From the IMG/VR virus record IMGVR_UViG_3300043470_000217, positions 1 through 64,000 of that record: 64,000 bases of DNA; one strand, 5' to 3'. The DNA comes from a virus. The notes under the pieces are model-generated. The model had not been told where the DNA came from, ran no database searches, and saw only the letters and a program-made list of their open reading frames with translations. Of this stretch, positions 53,574 through 61,706 are shown piece by piece. How positions within the stretch are numbered: position 1 is the first letter of the stretch; each line of letters begins with the position of its first letter. The position numbers and the translations under genes are program-made.

Positions 53574-54256
53574 CATCAAACTCATATGACGATGAGGTTT
53601 TCAAAGCAAAAAGAAAACCCAAAAACCCCATTAAGTTTCAGATAACTTTAAATGAGGAACAGAAAAGAGCTAAATCTATAATACTAGATAATCCAATCAC
53701 AGTATTAAAAGGTATGGCCGGTAGTGGTAAGACTCTTGTAGCTTGTCAAGTTGCGCTTGATATGCTGTTTAACAAAGAGGTTGAGAAGATTGTTATTACT
53801 AGACCTACTGTATCTAAAGAAGATATAGGATTCTTACCCGGTGATATTAAAGAAAAAATGGATCCCTGGTTAGCACCTATCTATCATAATCTATATGCTC
53901 TTTATAGTAAAGAGAAAGTAGATAAAGAGATAGAGTTAGGAAACATAGAGATTGTACCATTTGCTTTTGTACGAGGAAGGACATTTGTAAATAACTTTAT
54001 CATTGTAGATGAGGCCCAGAATGTTACTCATTCACAGATGGAAGCCATACTGGGTAGACTTGGTAAAGAAAGTAAGATGGTAGTTTGTGGAGACATTGCA
54101 CAGATAGATCTTAAAGATAAAAAGACATCCGGCTTTAGTTTCTTAGCACGTATAGAAGAACATGTAGAAGGATTTAAAGTATTTGCTCTATTACAGAACC
54201 ATAGACATAAGATTGTTGCGCCTATACTAGAGGTATACAAAACATTTAGTGACTAA
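53570..54256 (+). CDS. phoH: PhoH-like ATPase
   Basis: The 228-residue protein (ATG at 53570; an upstream TTG would add 7 residues) has Walker A GMAGSGKT (48-55) and Walker B FIIVDEAQN (D147, E148). It also has the PhoH-typical ITRPTVSKEDIGFLPGD and a late NHRH segment. PhoH proteins are RecD-like P-loop ATPases linked to RNA handling; they are widespread in phages with unclear benefit. It is the last gene of the + strand operon and faces the replication operon. No KH or PIN domain is attached. Confidence 0.9.
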   Translation: MTSNSYDDEVFKAKRKPKNPIKFQITLNEEQKRAKSIILDNPITVLKGMAGSGKTLVACQVALDMLFNKEVEKIVITRPTVSKEDIGFLPGDIKEKMDPWLAPIYHNLYALYSKEKVDKEIELGNIEIVPFAFVRGRTFVNNFIIVDEAQNVTHSQMEAILGRLGKESKMVVCGDIAQIDLKDKKTSGFSFLARIEEHVEGFKVFALLQNHRHKIVAPILEVYKTFSD

Positions 54257-54262
54257 AAAGAA

Positions 54263-54284
54263 ACCCTCCTTTTTAGGGGAGGGT
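54263..54284 (-). terminator. Terminator between convergent operons
   Basis: ACCCTCC at 54263-54269 pairs with GGAGGGT at 54278-54284. On the minus strand the hairpin is followed at once by TTTCTTTTT, so it ends the replication operon after the co-chaperonin gene. On the plus strand there is no T-run, but the stem may also slow transcription coming from phoH. Confidence 0.7.
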
Positions 54285-54324
54285 CAGTCAAGGGATACTA
54301 TCCCAAGAGGGGTTCAAGTTCTTT

Positions 54325-54615
54325 TTACCAGATGATGGCAACATCTTGCTCACCAACCATAATCTTAATACCTGCATCAGGCATTTCAATAATCTCTGCG
54401 TTTTGCAAGACAATGGTAGGAATATAAACTTTATCTCCAACTACTACTTCGGTGACATCTTCACCAACAGCAAATACTTCAAGATTAGTCCATTTTTTCA
54501 TTAAGTCAGCGTCAATCTCTGCTTGTTGTGCAGCAGTAAGTTCAATACCGCTTTTTTCTTTGTGGGGTTTGCTAAGAAGTATTCTTCTACCTCTTAATTT
54601 TTTAAAGTTGCTCAT
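54325..54615 (-). CDS. GroES-like co-chaperonin
   Basis: The 96-residue protein aligns by eye with GroES through its length: RGRRILLSKPHKEKSGIEL (compare 'D.V.V.....KS.GGIVL', the mobile loop that touches GroEL), then WTNLEVFAVGEDVTEVVVGD (compare 'G.V.AVG......VKVGD'), and a closing IKIMVGEQDVAIIW (compare 'VLIM.E.DILAI'). Like T4 gp31 it could replace or adapt the host co-chaperonin for folding the phage capsid or the giant proteins. It has its own promoter at 54727-54755 and a leader hairpin, so it can be expressed apart from the replication genes. Confidence 0.75.
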   Translation of the reverse strand: MSNFKKLRGRRILLSKPHKEKSGIELTAAQQAEIDADLMKKWTNLEVFAVGEDVTEVVVGDKVYIPTIVLQNAEIIEMPDAGIKIMVGEQDVAIIW

Positions 54616-54654
54616 ATGCTTTGTTGTTTTTTTTGTTTAATAAAAAAGCCACTC

Positions 54655-54690
54655 AAGTGTATCAGAAAACAGGTCAATCCTGATACACTT
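54655..54690 (-). promoter_or_regulatory. Leader hairpin ahead of the co-chaperonin gene
   Basis: AAGTGTATCAG (54655-54665) and CTGATACACTT (54680-54690) form a perfect 11-bp stem with a 14-base loop, between promoter and start codon of the GroES-like gene. On the minus strand a run of six T lies about 7 bases after the stem. It may terminate read-through from the upstream operon, attenuate, or stabilise the short message. Confidence 0.6.
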
Positions 54691-54726
54691 TTATGAGCAG
54701 CTTACTATGAAAATTCAGAAGACATA

Positions 54727-54755
54727 CAAATATAATTATTTTTTGATATCATCAA
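54727..54755 (-). promoter_or_regulatory. Bacteroidota-type promoter for the co-chaperonin
   Basis: On the minus strand TTG (54755-54753), exactly 18 bases, and TATATTTG (54734-54727) match the Bacteroidota consensus fully. Transcription would begin near 54720, giving a ~105-base leader that contains the 54655-54690 hairpin. The -33 element lies within the end of the DnaA-domain gene. Confidence 0.75.
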
Positions 54756-55230
54756 ACATATTTTTTGCTTTATTATAAACATCTAATTCTGTCTTATAAT
54801 AAATTGGATTCTCAATCCAGTCTTCTACAACTCTTATAGCATGTATAATTGTTGCGTGGTGTTTACCACTTATGTGTTTACCAATGTACTGATATGTTTT
54901 ACCCTCTAATCTAAGAAGGTGACACATTACATACCTTGGTACTACATGATCTCTTTTACGGGATTTGCTTAGTATATCATTACCAGTAACTCCGGTAATT
55001 GAATTAAGCACATCACATAAAATATTTATTGTGTTATCTCCTCTTATTTTTTTAGGAGCAAGACTAATACGTAAGTGTAATAACTTACTACCATACTCTT
55101 TCTTTATCTTCTGTACTTCTAATGCATGCGCTTCTTTAAGCTTGTTTACTAGTTCAGTTTTTCTTTTAAGATTGAGCTGTAAGTTATGTACCTGTGTTTT
55201 TAGTTTTTCAACTTCACTCAGGGTTGACAT
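54736..55230 (-). CDS. Stand-alone DnaA domain IV-like DNA-binding protein
   Basis: The 164-residue protein has a coiled-coil N-terminus (about 1-55) and then a DnaA C-terminal (domain IV) helix-turn-helix at about 75-140: ITGVTGNDILSKSRKRDHVV, PRYVMCHLLR, and GKHHATIIHAIR, which parallels DnaA's 'GRDHTTVLHACR'. There is no AAA+ ATPase domain. Of the DnaA residues that read DnaA boxes, the Asp and first Thr of that signature are His and Ala here, so it should prefer another sequence. It may mark the phage origin, block host DnaA, or act as a regulator. It overlaps the next upstream gene by 17 bp. Confidence 0.75.
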   Translation of the reverse strand: MSTLSEVEKLKTQVHNLQLNLKRKTELVNKLKEAHALEVQKIKKEYGSKLLHLRISLAPKKIRGDNTINILCDVLNSITGVTGNDILSKSRKRDHVVPRYVMCHLLRLEGKTYQYIGKHISGKHHATIIHAIRVVEDWIENPIYYKTELDVYNKAKNMFDDIKK

Positions 55231-55468
55231 ACATCTTTTTCATTTTAGCATCTATCTCTGCCTCTAGTTTAGCACTATCAATAGGAATAAGATTCTGCCA
55301 AACAGTTGTAGTAGTTACAGACTGTTGGACATGATCTATTCTTAAAGTAGTAGTGAAAGGATAAGCTAGTAATTCTATCTCATCCTCCCACGATTCTTTA
55401 GTGATATAACTACCATTGTGAACAAACATTTCTGTCTTAAGTACGGGGCGCTTTTCAATATTAATCAT
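55214..55468 (-). CDS. Small protein between polymerase and DnaA-like gene, unknown
   Basis: The ATG at 55468-55466 overlaps the DNA polymerase stop (ATGA), so I use it as start, giving 84 residues; a longer frame would overlap the polymerase. The product begins MINIEKRPVLKTEMFVHNGS and has beta sequence followed by a helix (SAKLEAEIDAKMKKMY). There is no recognised family. Tight coupling with the polymerase suggests a replication-linked role. Confidence 0.6.
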   Translation of the reverse strand: MINIEKRPVLKTEMFVHNGSYITKESWEDEIELLAYPFTTTLRIDHVQQSVTTTTVWQNLIPIDSAKLEAEIDAKMKKMYVNPE

Positions 55469-57447
55469 AAGTTTAGTTCTAGTTGTTGATATGCTATTTT
55501 TTCCGGGCAAACATTCATAATCTCACGGATTGCATTATTAATATAGTAATCATAATTAATATCATAAGCATCCCATTGCTTATTATCTAGTTTGTTTAGT
55601 GTAGTTTGTAACCATCTACCGGATTCTACTTGTATAATTCTACCATCTTTATGGCGCTTAAGTATCTTACAACCTTTGTTAGAAATGTAATATCTTACTA
55701 TCTTTTGTAAAGGTTCTGTGATAAGTACACCACGTATCATACAGTTACTTGTAAACTTCCAATCACCTTTAGCTTTAATACCACCACAGAAATCTACAAT
55801 ACTCTTAGACTCCATAATAGTTTTATCTACAGGCTGGTTGAATACAAAGTAATTATACAATGCTTTCCGGATGATTAAGAAAGATTTATTCTTGTGTAAT
55901 GCTAGGTTGTGAAACTCAAATCTACCTTTACATTTTACAGGAGAGTAACCAGTATCAGTATAGACATAATAGGGCTCATCTTTCTTTAGGTAATCTAAAG
56001 TTTCTTGATCAGCTTCTCTATGTGTATTTATACCAATATAGTTGTTTACATCACCTATAATCATCTTCTGGTACTGATCATGTTCTAATGATAACTGTGT
56101 AATTTGTTCCCACTCAGAACATATCTTGAGATATAGTTCTTTATGTTGTTCAGGTATCATCATCTCTAAACCATCTGTATTCTGCATGATAGGAATAGCA
56201 CCGGGAATACTCTCTGCTATCATCTCATACAACATACATAGACTCAGTTGACCATTAACAGTAATGCGCATAGTAAACTCAGGATCATACAGAAAGCTAT
56301 TCTTATCGTTGCTAAGGCCATAAGTACTGTTCAAGATGATCTTGTATACATAGTTCTTTGGATCTTTCTTAGGGATCTTCTTACGCTCTGTAAAGAACCA
56401 CTCATACTGTTCACAGAATTCTTCTTTAGGAAGATGTGCCGGGGCCCATTTATTCTTGATAGCAAGGTTAGGATAATAACTAACTACATCTGATGACATA
56501 ATTATCATACCGTTCTTTGCTTCAAAAATACCAGATCTGGCACCATGTAAACCACCTAGACCAAAGTCAGTCTGCATACCCTTATAAGTTATACTATGAG
56601 CAAACCCACCTTTTGTTTCTTTGGGGTCCAACTCAATAGTTCTAAACTTATCTAGTAGCGCTTGTAACTCCGGTGTTTTAAACTTCACATAGTCTAGTAT
56701 GATATCATTAATCTTAATAGATGTTCTGTTAGTACGTAGACCATTTAGCTCATAACTACTGATCCCGGTTGCTTTAGATAAGAAATACTTAAACAACTCT
56801 TTAGATATCCTTGGCTCACTAGCACTGTATAGATTAATACCATACTCTTTAGTAAGTGCACCACGTAGAGAGATTTGGGATTTACTATACTCCATAATCT
56901 TCTTAGTGAACTTAACATCATTCTTACAATAGCTTAGTACCATCTCTTGTTTCTCAACGGTATCTATGCTATCAGTGTGATGTATAGGCATCTCCTCTAC
57001 ATTGTGCCAATCAAGTGTATACTCTAACCATTTAAGACTAGAACTCTTGGCTGGATTATCCCAGTGATTAAGTTTAAATAAATCTATCTGCTTGACTTTC
57101 AATTGTTTATGACTGTATAAAGCAAACTCACCATTATTCTTTCTAAAGATAATGTCTTGCGCTACTTTATAAAGCCTGTCTGTTATTTCTTTAGAACTTA
57201 GAGTAAGTAATAGATCAGAGTAATCTATTATATACTGAATCACTTGAGCATCAAAGTCTAGACCGTTAAAGCTAATGTGCCACTCGTCACCCTTGATGTT
57301 CTCATTGATAAATTCTACAAGTTCTTTAATCTGATTCTTTTCAAAGGATACAGTAAACTCAATAACTTCTTCTTCTTTATAGTGCTCAAATACAGCACAG
57401 AAGAAATCTGTCATGGTTTCTATATCCATTACCCAATGTCTTTTCAT
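55465..57447 (-). CDS. polB: Family B DNA polymerase
   Basis: The 660-residue enzyme has a 3'-5' exonuclease domain with Exo I DIE (8-10), Exo II FNGLDFD (60-66) and Exo III YCKND (173-177). The polymerase motifs are A (DVVSYYP, 320-326), B (KIILNSTYG, 369-377) and C (NTDG, 423-426). Motif C has Asn in place of the first Asp of the usual DTD; the second Asp is kept. The chain is shorter than most family B replicases and close to protein-primed or minimal phage types, but I see no clear TPR1/TPR2 pattern. It would replicate the phage genome. A terminator ends 9 bases before its start codon. Confidence 0.85.
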   Translation of the reverse strand: MKRHWVMDIETMTDFFCAVFEHYKEEEVIEFTVSFEKNQIKELVEFINENIKGDEWHISFNGLDFDAQVIQYIIDYSDLLLTLSSKEITDRLYKVAQDIIFRKNNGEFALYSHKQLKVKQIDLFKLNHWDNPAKSSSLKWLEYTLDWHNVEEMPIHHTDSIDTVEKQEMVLSYCKNDVKFTKKIMEYSKSQISLRGALTKEYGINLYSASEPRISKELFKYFLSKATGISSYELNGLRTNRTSIKINDIILDYVKFKTPELQALLDKFRTIELDPKETKGGFAHSITYKGMQTDFGLGGLHGARSGIFEAKNGMIIMSSDVVSYYPNLAIKNKWAPAHLPKEEFCEQYEWFFTERKKIPKKDPKNYVYKIILNSTYGLSNDKNSFLYDPEFTMRITVNGQLSLCMLYEMIAESIPGAIPIMQNTDGLEMMIPEQHKELYLKICSEWEQITQLSLEHDQYQKMIIGDVNNYIGINTHREADQETLDYLKKDEPYYVYTDTGYSPVKCKGRFEFHNLALHKNKSFLIIRKALYNYFVFNQPVDKTIMESKSIVDFCGGIKAKGDWKFTSNCMIRGVLITEPLQKIVRYYISNKGCKILKRHKDGRIIQVESGRWLQTTLNKLDNKQWDAYDINYDYYINNAIREIMNVCPEKIAYQQLELNL

Positions 57448-57455
57448 AATTTTAG

Positions 57456-57485
57456 ATAAAAAAGGGGGACTATTACATCCCCCTT
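57456..57485 (-). terminator. Terminator just upstream of polB
   Basis: On the minus strand AAGGGGGA (57485-57478) pairs with TCCCCCTT (57469-57462) around 8 bases and runs into TTTTTTAT. It lies between the 57518 gene and polB with only ~9 bases left before the polymerase start, so partial read-through must supply polymerase message unless another promoter exists. Confidence 0.8.
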
Positions 57486-57517
57486 GATTGTTGGTTTATA
57501 TGGCAATCCTCAAGACC

Positions 57518-57910
57518 CTAAACTTGAGTTGGACCCGTGATTCCTACTGATTCTTTGTCTAGAATACTAAAATCAAAGCTATCAGCGTTCATTGCAAATT
57601 TAGCAATAATATCTCTGATTTCTTCTTTTTTGTGTACATAATATTCTTGGAACGACTCAACCAGCCTTCTCTCTTCCGCATAACTTTTTTCAGGATTCTT
57701 TCTATTCTTAACAAAAACTACATCACCTTTATCATCCATTCTAGGAATCATGTGGTAAGCATCTTTTATAATTTTAGATATGATCACAAGCATACTAGCT
57801 TCTGGATCATAAATCATTTCTACATAGGGGCAAGACTCCATTAAGGGGATAACCTTAAAGCTATCTTGACCGTTCCAAACGGAACTGATACATAACATAC
57901 TATCTTTCAT
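57518..57910 (-). CDS. Conserved-looking phage protein, unknown
   Basis: The ATG at 57910 gives 130 residues; a GTG two codons earlier is possible. The protein has an N-terminal beta half (KVIPLMESCPYVEMIYDPEA, LVIISKIIKD) and a helical half (ERRLVESFQEYYVHKKEEIRDIIAKF). I recall similar proteins in crAss-like phages but no function. It lies in the replication operon, 9 bp after the gene before it and upstream of a terminator. Confidence 0.6.
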   Translation of the reverse strand: MKDSMLCISSVWNGQDSFKVIPLMESCPYVEMIYDPEASMLVIISKIIKDAYHMIPRMDDKGDVVFVKNRKNPEKSYAEERRLVESFQEYYVHKKEEIRDIIAKFAMNADSFDFSILDKESVGITGPTQV

Positions 57911-57919
57911 AAACACAAA

Positions 57920-58480
57920 TCAAATAATTAAATCTTTCATTTCCAAATCTTCTACGGGTATTTTAAGAGTTTCCTTCTCTTTATTGTAGGGAGCACATAA
58001 CTCTCCTACGCCTTTTAGTATATTTACATTTACTCCTAGCAGCTCTGCATAGATATCAAAATAGTCTTCCGGATATAAGTAACTCATAACATACTCATAA
58101 GTAGTAGAATCTTTACCATAGAACTTTTCAATCTCTCCTTTAGCTTTCTCTGATAACTCAGAGTACTTACCTTTTATAAAATTATCCCAATCAACAGATT
58201 GATCATCAAATGTAAATATGTAAATACCCTTGTTATCTAGAGTTTGCCTAAACTCACAAAACTTCTCATTACCGAATAACTTAACTCTCTCAAAGATCTG
58301 ATAGTCTTCATTATCCTGTATATCATAAACGCAAATTAGTTTTCTATCTGTTGGTGAAATTATTTCTTCCCATGCTATATAAGTTTGTATGGGTTTGATA
58401 TGACTTCCACGTCTAATATTTAATGCCGGGTATAAAAATATCCTGGACTTCTGTGTGTATTTATCATGTAATTTCTTCAT
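57920..58480 (-). CDS. Replication-operon protein, unknown
   Basis: The 186-residue protein starts with a basic segment (MKKLHDKYTQKSRIFLYPAL) and a beta region (LICVYDIQDNEDYQIFERVK). An acidic helical part with several Tyr follows (TYEYVMSYLYPEDYFDIYAE), and it ends in LEMKDLII. No motif is recognised. Its start overlaps the PD-(D/E)XK nuclease stop (ATGA), implying a linked role. Confidence 0.6.
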   Translation of the reverse strand: MKKLHDKYTQKSRIFLYPALNIRRGSHIKPIQTYIAWEEIISPTDRKLICVYDIQDNEDYQIFERVKLFGNEKFCEFRQTLDNKGIYIFTFDDQSVDWDNFIKGKYSELSEKAKGEIEKFYGKDSTTYEYVMSYLYPEDYFDIYAELLGVNVNILKGVGELCAPYNKEKETLKIPVEDLEMKDLII

Positions 58481-59448
58481 AGTACAATTTTGCTCACAAT
58501 ATACTCATAAGGAAGTGAATAATCCCTATTGGTATAGTGATAGTGTGCTTCATTTAATGCTTTTCTAAATCTTTCATTCCAGTCATCCAGTGTTAATTGA
58601 GACACAGGGAAGCAATATATCTGCTCATACTTGTCTACCACAACAAAAGAATACTGATATGTATAATCTAGTTTACCAAAGCTGCACTTACAAAGTAATA
58701 CATACATGGCAGCCTGCATCCAATAGTTATAATACTCCACACTCTCTTTAAATTCAGGTATGGTTTTACTAGTGGTTTTAACATCTGCTATCTTGATTAC
58801 TTTATTTACATCATCTACTATTACACTGTCAAGAATACCCTTGATTCCAAATTGATAATCTACAAGATCACAAGAAGCCTCTATTTCTCTATGTACTTTA
58901 GCAGAATCAAACTCTGTAATTTCTAGACCCAAGTGTTCAATAACGTCAGGATGTGCTCTAAACTTAGTCACAATCCTATTACACTTATCAAATGTACTCT
59001 GATCAATTACAGATTTACCGGTACTATTAACTAAATCACTTAGATAGTCTATTGTAATTGGTGTAATTACTTTAGCTAATCTCTGTTCATCAGTTTTTAA
59101 TGTCTGGTAAAGATTCTTTTCTACTAAAATGTTTAAGATTTCTTCTTGAAAGTTAGACAAATCATCACAATTATGCTCTTTAAAGATTCTATCTACAATG
59201 TCCTTAAGATTATCTGAAGGAAGTTTACTCTTAGCTACATAAAATTGGTCCTCATATACCTCCGGTTGGAGTAGAAGGCAGTGAATTAACCTGCCCTCTA
59301 CTAAATGTGCACCAACGGACTCTTCTTTTTGTTGAAGAATGTAATGAGTATAGAACAACCTAGGGCTAAATCTAAGTTTACTTAACCCTGAGTAACTAAT
59401 GTAATACTTGCTTTTGTAAAACTGTTCTATTAACTCTTGATCTGTCAT
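58477..59448 (-). CDS. PD-(D/E)XK nuclease (RecB/Cas4-like)
   Basis: The 323-residue protein has the RecB-family motif series: GRLIH (G52, H56), GILD (204-207), DVK (D222, K224) and QAAMY (245-249). These bind metal and DNA in exonucleases such as lambda-type and Cas4/AddB-type enzymes; a YSYSGLSKLRFSPR start (SxSxL...P) is also typical. It would resect double-stranded ends in phage recombination or degrade host DNA. It overlaps both neighbours by 1-4 bp. Exo- versus endonuclease action is unknown. Confidence 0.8.
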   Translation of the reverse strand: MTDQELIEQFYKSKYYISYSGLSKLRFSPRLFYTHYILQQKEESVGAHLVEGRLIHCLLLQPEVYEDQFYVAKSKLPSDNLKDIVDRIFKEHNCDDLSNFQEEILNILVEKNLYQTLKTDEQRLAKVITPITIDYLSDLVNSTGKSVIDQSTFDKCNRIVTKFRAHPDVIEHLGLEITEFDSAKVHREIEASCDLVDYQFGIKGILDSVIVDDVNKVIKIADVKTTSKTIPEFKESVEYYNYWMQAAMYVLLCKCSFGKLDYTYQYSFVVVDKYEQIYCFPVSQLTLDDWNERFRKALNEAHYHYTNRDYSLPYEYIVSKIVL

Positions 59449-60509
59449 TAGTCTATTATTAATTTTTTATAATCTTCATTCATATTAATTGAACCTACTG
59501 TAAAGATGTGATTGTCACCAAAGCGTTTAACATGCACAAGAATCTCATCTTTAAATTCTGTTAGATACTCTCTCTTAAGTTTATTAGTCTTAGCCAATAT
59601 TCTAATAATATCCATGATATCTCCACTATAACGACTAGGATCAATTTCCCAATAAGTAATCATGTAACTTCTAAATGATTTATAGTTTACATGATTAGTA
59701 CCAGGCATATTACCAAAGTTATGTTTAGAGATAAGCTTTAAGATATAAACCATTGACTGATCATAATCACAGTTACAGAGTAACTCCATAGCAATTTCCT
59801 GATTTTGATGAGTAGAAAACATACCATCAAGTCTTTTAAATGACTCTGAAGTTAATGGTTTAGAACCATTGCACTGCTTTAGTACATCCTGATCACTAAT
59901 TACTACTTTAGTACCGGCCAATAAATCATCAATAAGTTGCTTATGTATAGGATCTTTATAAACATAAATATACAAATGATTTGAGTTAATAGCATCAGTA
60001 TTAAATATATTATTATAATCCTCTTTAATATGATTATAAATAATATAATCCAGAATTATATTTTCATTTACATCAGCAACTTTTAGATTAGTTGTATCTA
60101 TACCTCTATAATCAAGTACTTCAATAAGATGTTTAACTGGGATAGTCATAGCACTTGCTCTATCAGTAATCTCATCTATAACTTGTTTTTTAGAGAAGAC
60201 TACTTTGTTTGCTTTAGCAAAACTTCTAACTATATCAAATCCAATTTCCTTACCAGTTTCCCGTATTTTATACCGGGGGATGGTTACCCCCGGCATTATA
60301 AATACTTTATCACCTGCAATTAAACTAGAAACACTAGTAGATATATTATCAAATGACTTTATATCTACAGTCTCTTTAATACTCACATCAAGTGAACTCA
60401 AAATTGCATGTACATTTACAGGCTGTGAACCACGGCCCCATCTATTATAATCATAACCAGTAATCTTGGCATATGACTGCATGTTAAAATCTAATTCTAA
60501 ATATTTCAT
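59448..60509 (-). CDS. Protein coupled to AAA+ ATPase, unknown
   Basis: This 353-residue protein starts MKYLELDFNMQSYAKITGYD. It has a beta-rich first part (DKVFIMPGVTIPRYKIRE), a helical middle and charged helices toward the end (IIRILAKTNKLKREYLTEFK). No known motif is visible. It overlaps the MoxR-like ATPase stop (ATGA) and the nuclease start (TAATG), so it may be a partner or substrate adaptor of the ATPase/VWA pair. I cannot assign a function. Confidence 0.6.
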   Translation of the reverse strand: MKYLELDFNMQSYAKITGYDYNRWGRGSQPVNVHAILSSLDVSIKETVDIKSFDNISTSVSSLIAGDKVFIMPGVTIPRYKIRETGKEIGFDIVRSFAKANKVVFSKKQVIDEITDRASAMTIPVKHLIEVLDYRGIDTTNLKVADVNENIILDYIIYNHIKEDYNNIFNTDAINSNHLYIYVYKDPIHKQLIDDLLAGTKVVISDQDVLKQCNGSKPLTSESFKRLDGMFSTHQNQEIAMELLCNCDYDQSMVYILKLISKHNFGNMPGTNHVNYKSFRSYMITYWEIDPSRYSGDIMDIIRILAKTNKLKREYLTEFKDEILVHVKRFGDNHIFTVGSINMNEDYKKLIID

Positions 60510-61687
60510 CGGATTGTGTACTCCATAACTTTATCGTTCAACATAAGTTTCTGAAACTTTTGCTTGTTACCATTTATAAGATTTCTTACAATCATATACT
60601 TCAGGTCAATAGCAAATATTTCATCTACCACTAATTTCTCAAGACGCTTGATTACTTCAGCTTTCATAGGATTAGTCTTGAAGTGAGCCAGTGCAAAGTT
60701 TACAAGTCTAGTACTCATAATACTAGCAATATCTGCACGATACTCATCTTCTCTACCTATTGTAGACTTAAGTGCACCTACGATATAATCCTCATTATCA
60801 TGAAGAAGGATATCTTTTGGAGACATCAATTGATCCAACTTGTTATTGATAAACAAAGTAAACAAGCTAGTCATATCAGCACCAACAGAACCTTCACCAA
60901 TCATTTGGATCATAGGTAAGTTTTCTTCAAACTTCTCAAAGCTAGAAATAGCATTAAAGAATGTAGTGATTGCACGCGGGTTAGTAGCTTCAGTTACAAT
61001 CTCTGGATGCTTCAAGATGAAGTTAATACATCTACCATCCATGTGTGTTTCTTCTGCCCACTGTGCCCAACAATCTACATCAAACTTCAACTCACAAGAA
61101 ATAAAGCGAGTTGTTTGTGCTATATCCATGCTATTTACATGATAGTCACCACCATCTGGGTTAGTAGTCAAGATGATAGTCCAGTCTTTAGGTAACTTCC
61201 AAGAGATATACTCCTGAGTATTAATCAAGTCCATACAAGCCTGAATCATTCTTGGGTCAGCACGAGTATAGTCATCTAACAATAAGATACCAGACTCACC
61301 TTTACCAGAAATCCACTCAGGTGCACAATATGCAGTACGTCTTGCACCGGTCAATTTAAAACCAGCCTTAACAGCTAACTCAGCTTCCATCTCAGTTACC
61401 CACTTAGTCTTAAGACCATCAGGTGTATCTTTACCAATCTGGAATTCTTTAACTGGAAAACCTACTAGATCTGATAACTCTTCTATCATTGCTAAGTTGA
61501 TCTTAACAAACTGCATACCTTCTTCTTTTGCAAGATTAGATACTACAGTAGTTTTACCAAGACCTGCATTACCTACTACATTCAAAGCTGTTGGTACTTT
61601 ACCTTGCTCTTGAATGAATCTGTTGTTGTTAATTACGTGTTTGATGAAATCTTTTAATTCAGCGCTGTTTAATTTTACTTGTGCCAT
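60506..61687 (-). CDS. MoxR-like AAA+ ATPase
   Basis: The 393-residue protein has Walker A GNAGLGKT (39-46), Walker B ILLLDDY (134-140) and sensor 1 TTNPD (174-178). NPRAITTF near 238 is sensor-2-like. MoxR-type ATPases remodel or load partner proteins, often together with a von Willebrand factor A protein, which is encoded directly before it in transcription order (61707-62846). Such pairs occur in crAss-like phages. The target is unknown; roles in virion assembly or host takeover are both possible. Confidence 0.85.
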   Translation of the reverse strand: MAQVKLNSAELKDFIKHVINNNRFIQEQGKVPTALNVVGNAGLGKTTVVSNLAKEEGMQFVKINLAMIEELSDLVGFPVKEFQIGKDTPDGLKTKWVTEMEAELAVKAGFKLTGARRTAYCAPEWISGKGESGILLLDDYTRADPRMIQACMDLINTQEYISWKLPKDWTIILTTNPDGGDYHVNSMDIAQTTRFISCELKFDVDCWAQWAEETHMDGRCINFILKHPEIVTEATNPRAITTFFNAISSFEKFEENLPMIQMIGEGSVGADMTSLFTLFINNKLDQLMSPKDILLHDNEDYIVGALKSTIGREDEYRADIASIMSTRLVNFALAHFKTNPMKAEVIKRLEKLVVDEIFAIDLKYMIVRNLINGNKQKFQKLMLNDKVMEYTIR

Positions 61688-61706
61688 AATGTTTAGGGTT
61701 TTTAAA

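Noticed and set aside
54292-54304. Palindrome GGGATACTATCCC near the convergent terminator.
   Set aside because: Stem of five with a three-base loop and no T-run close by; may add to termination but cannot be called on its own.
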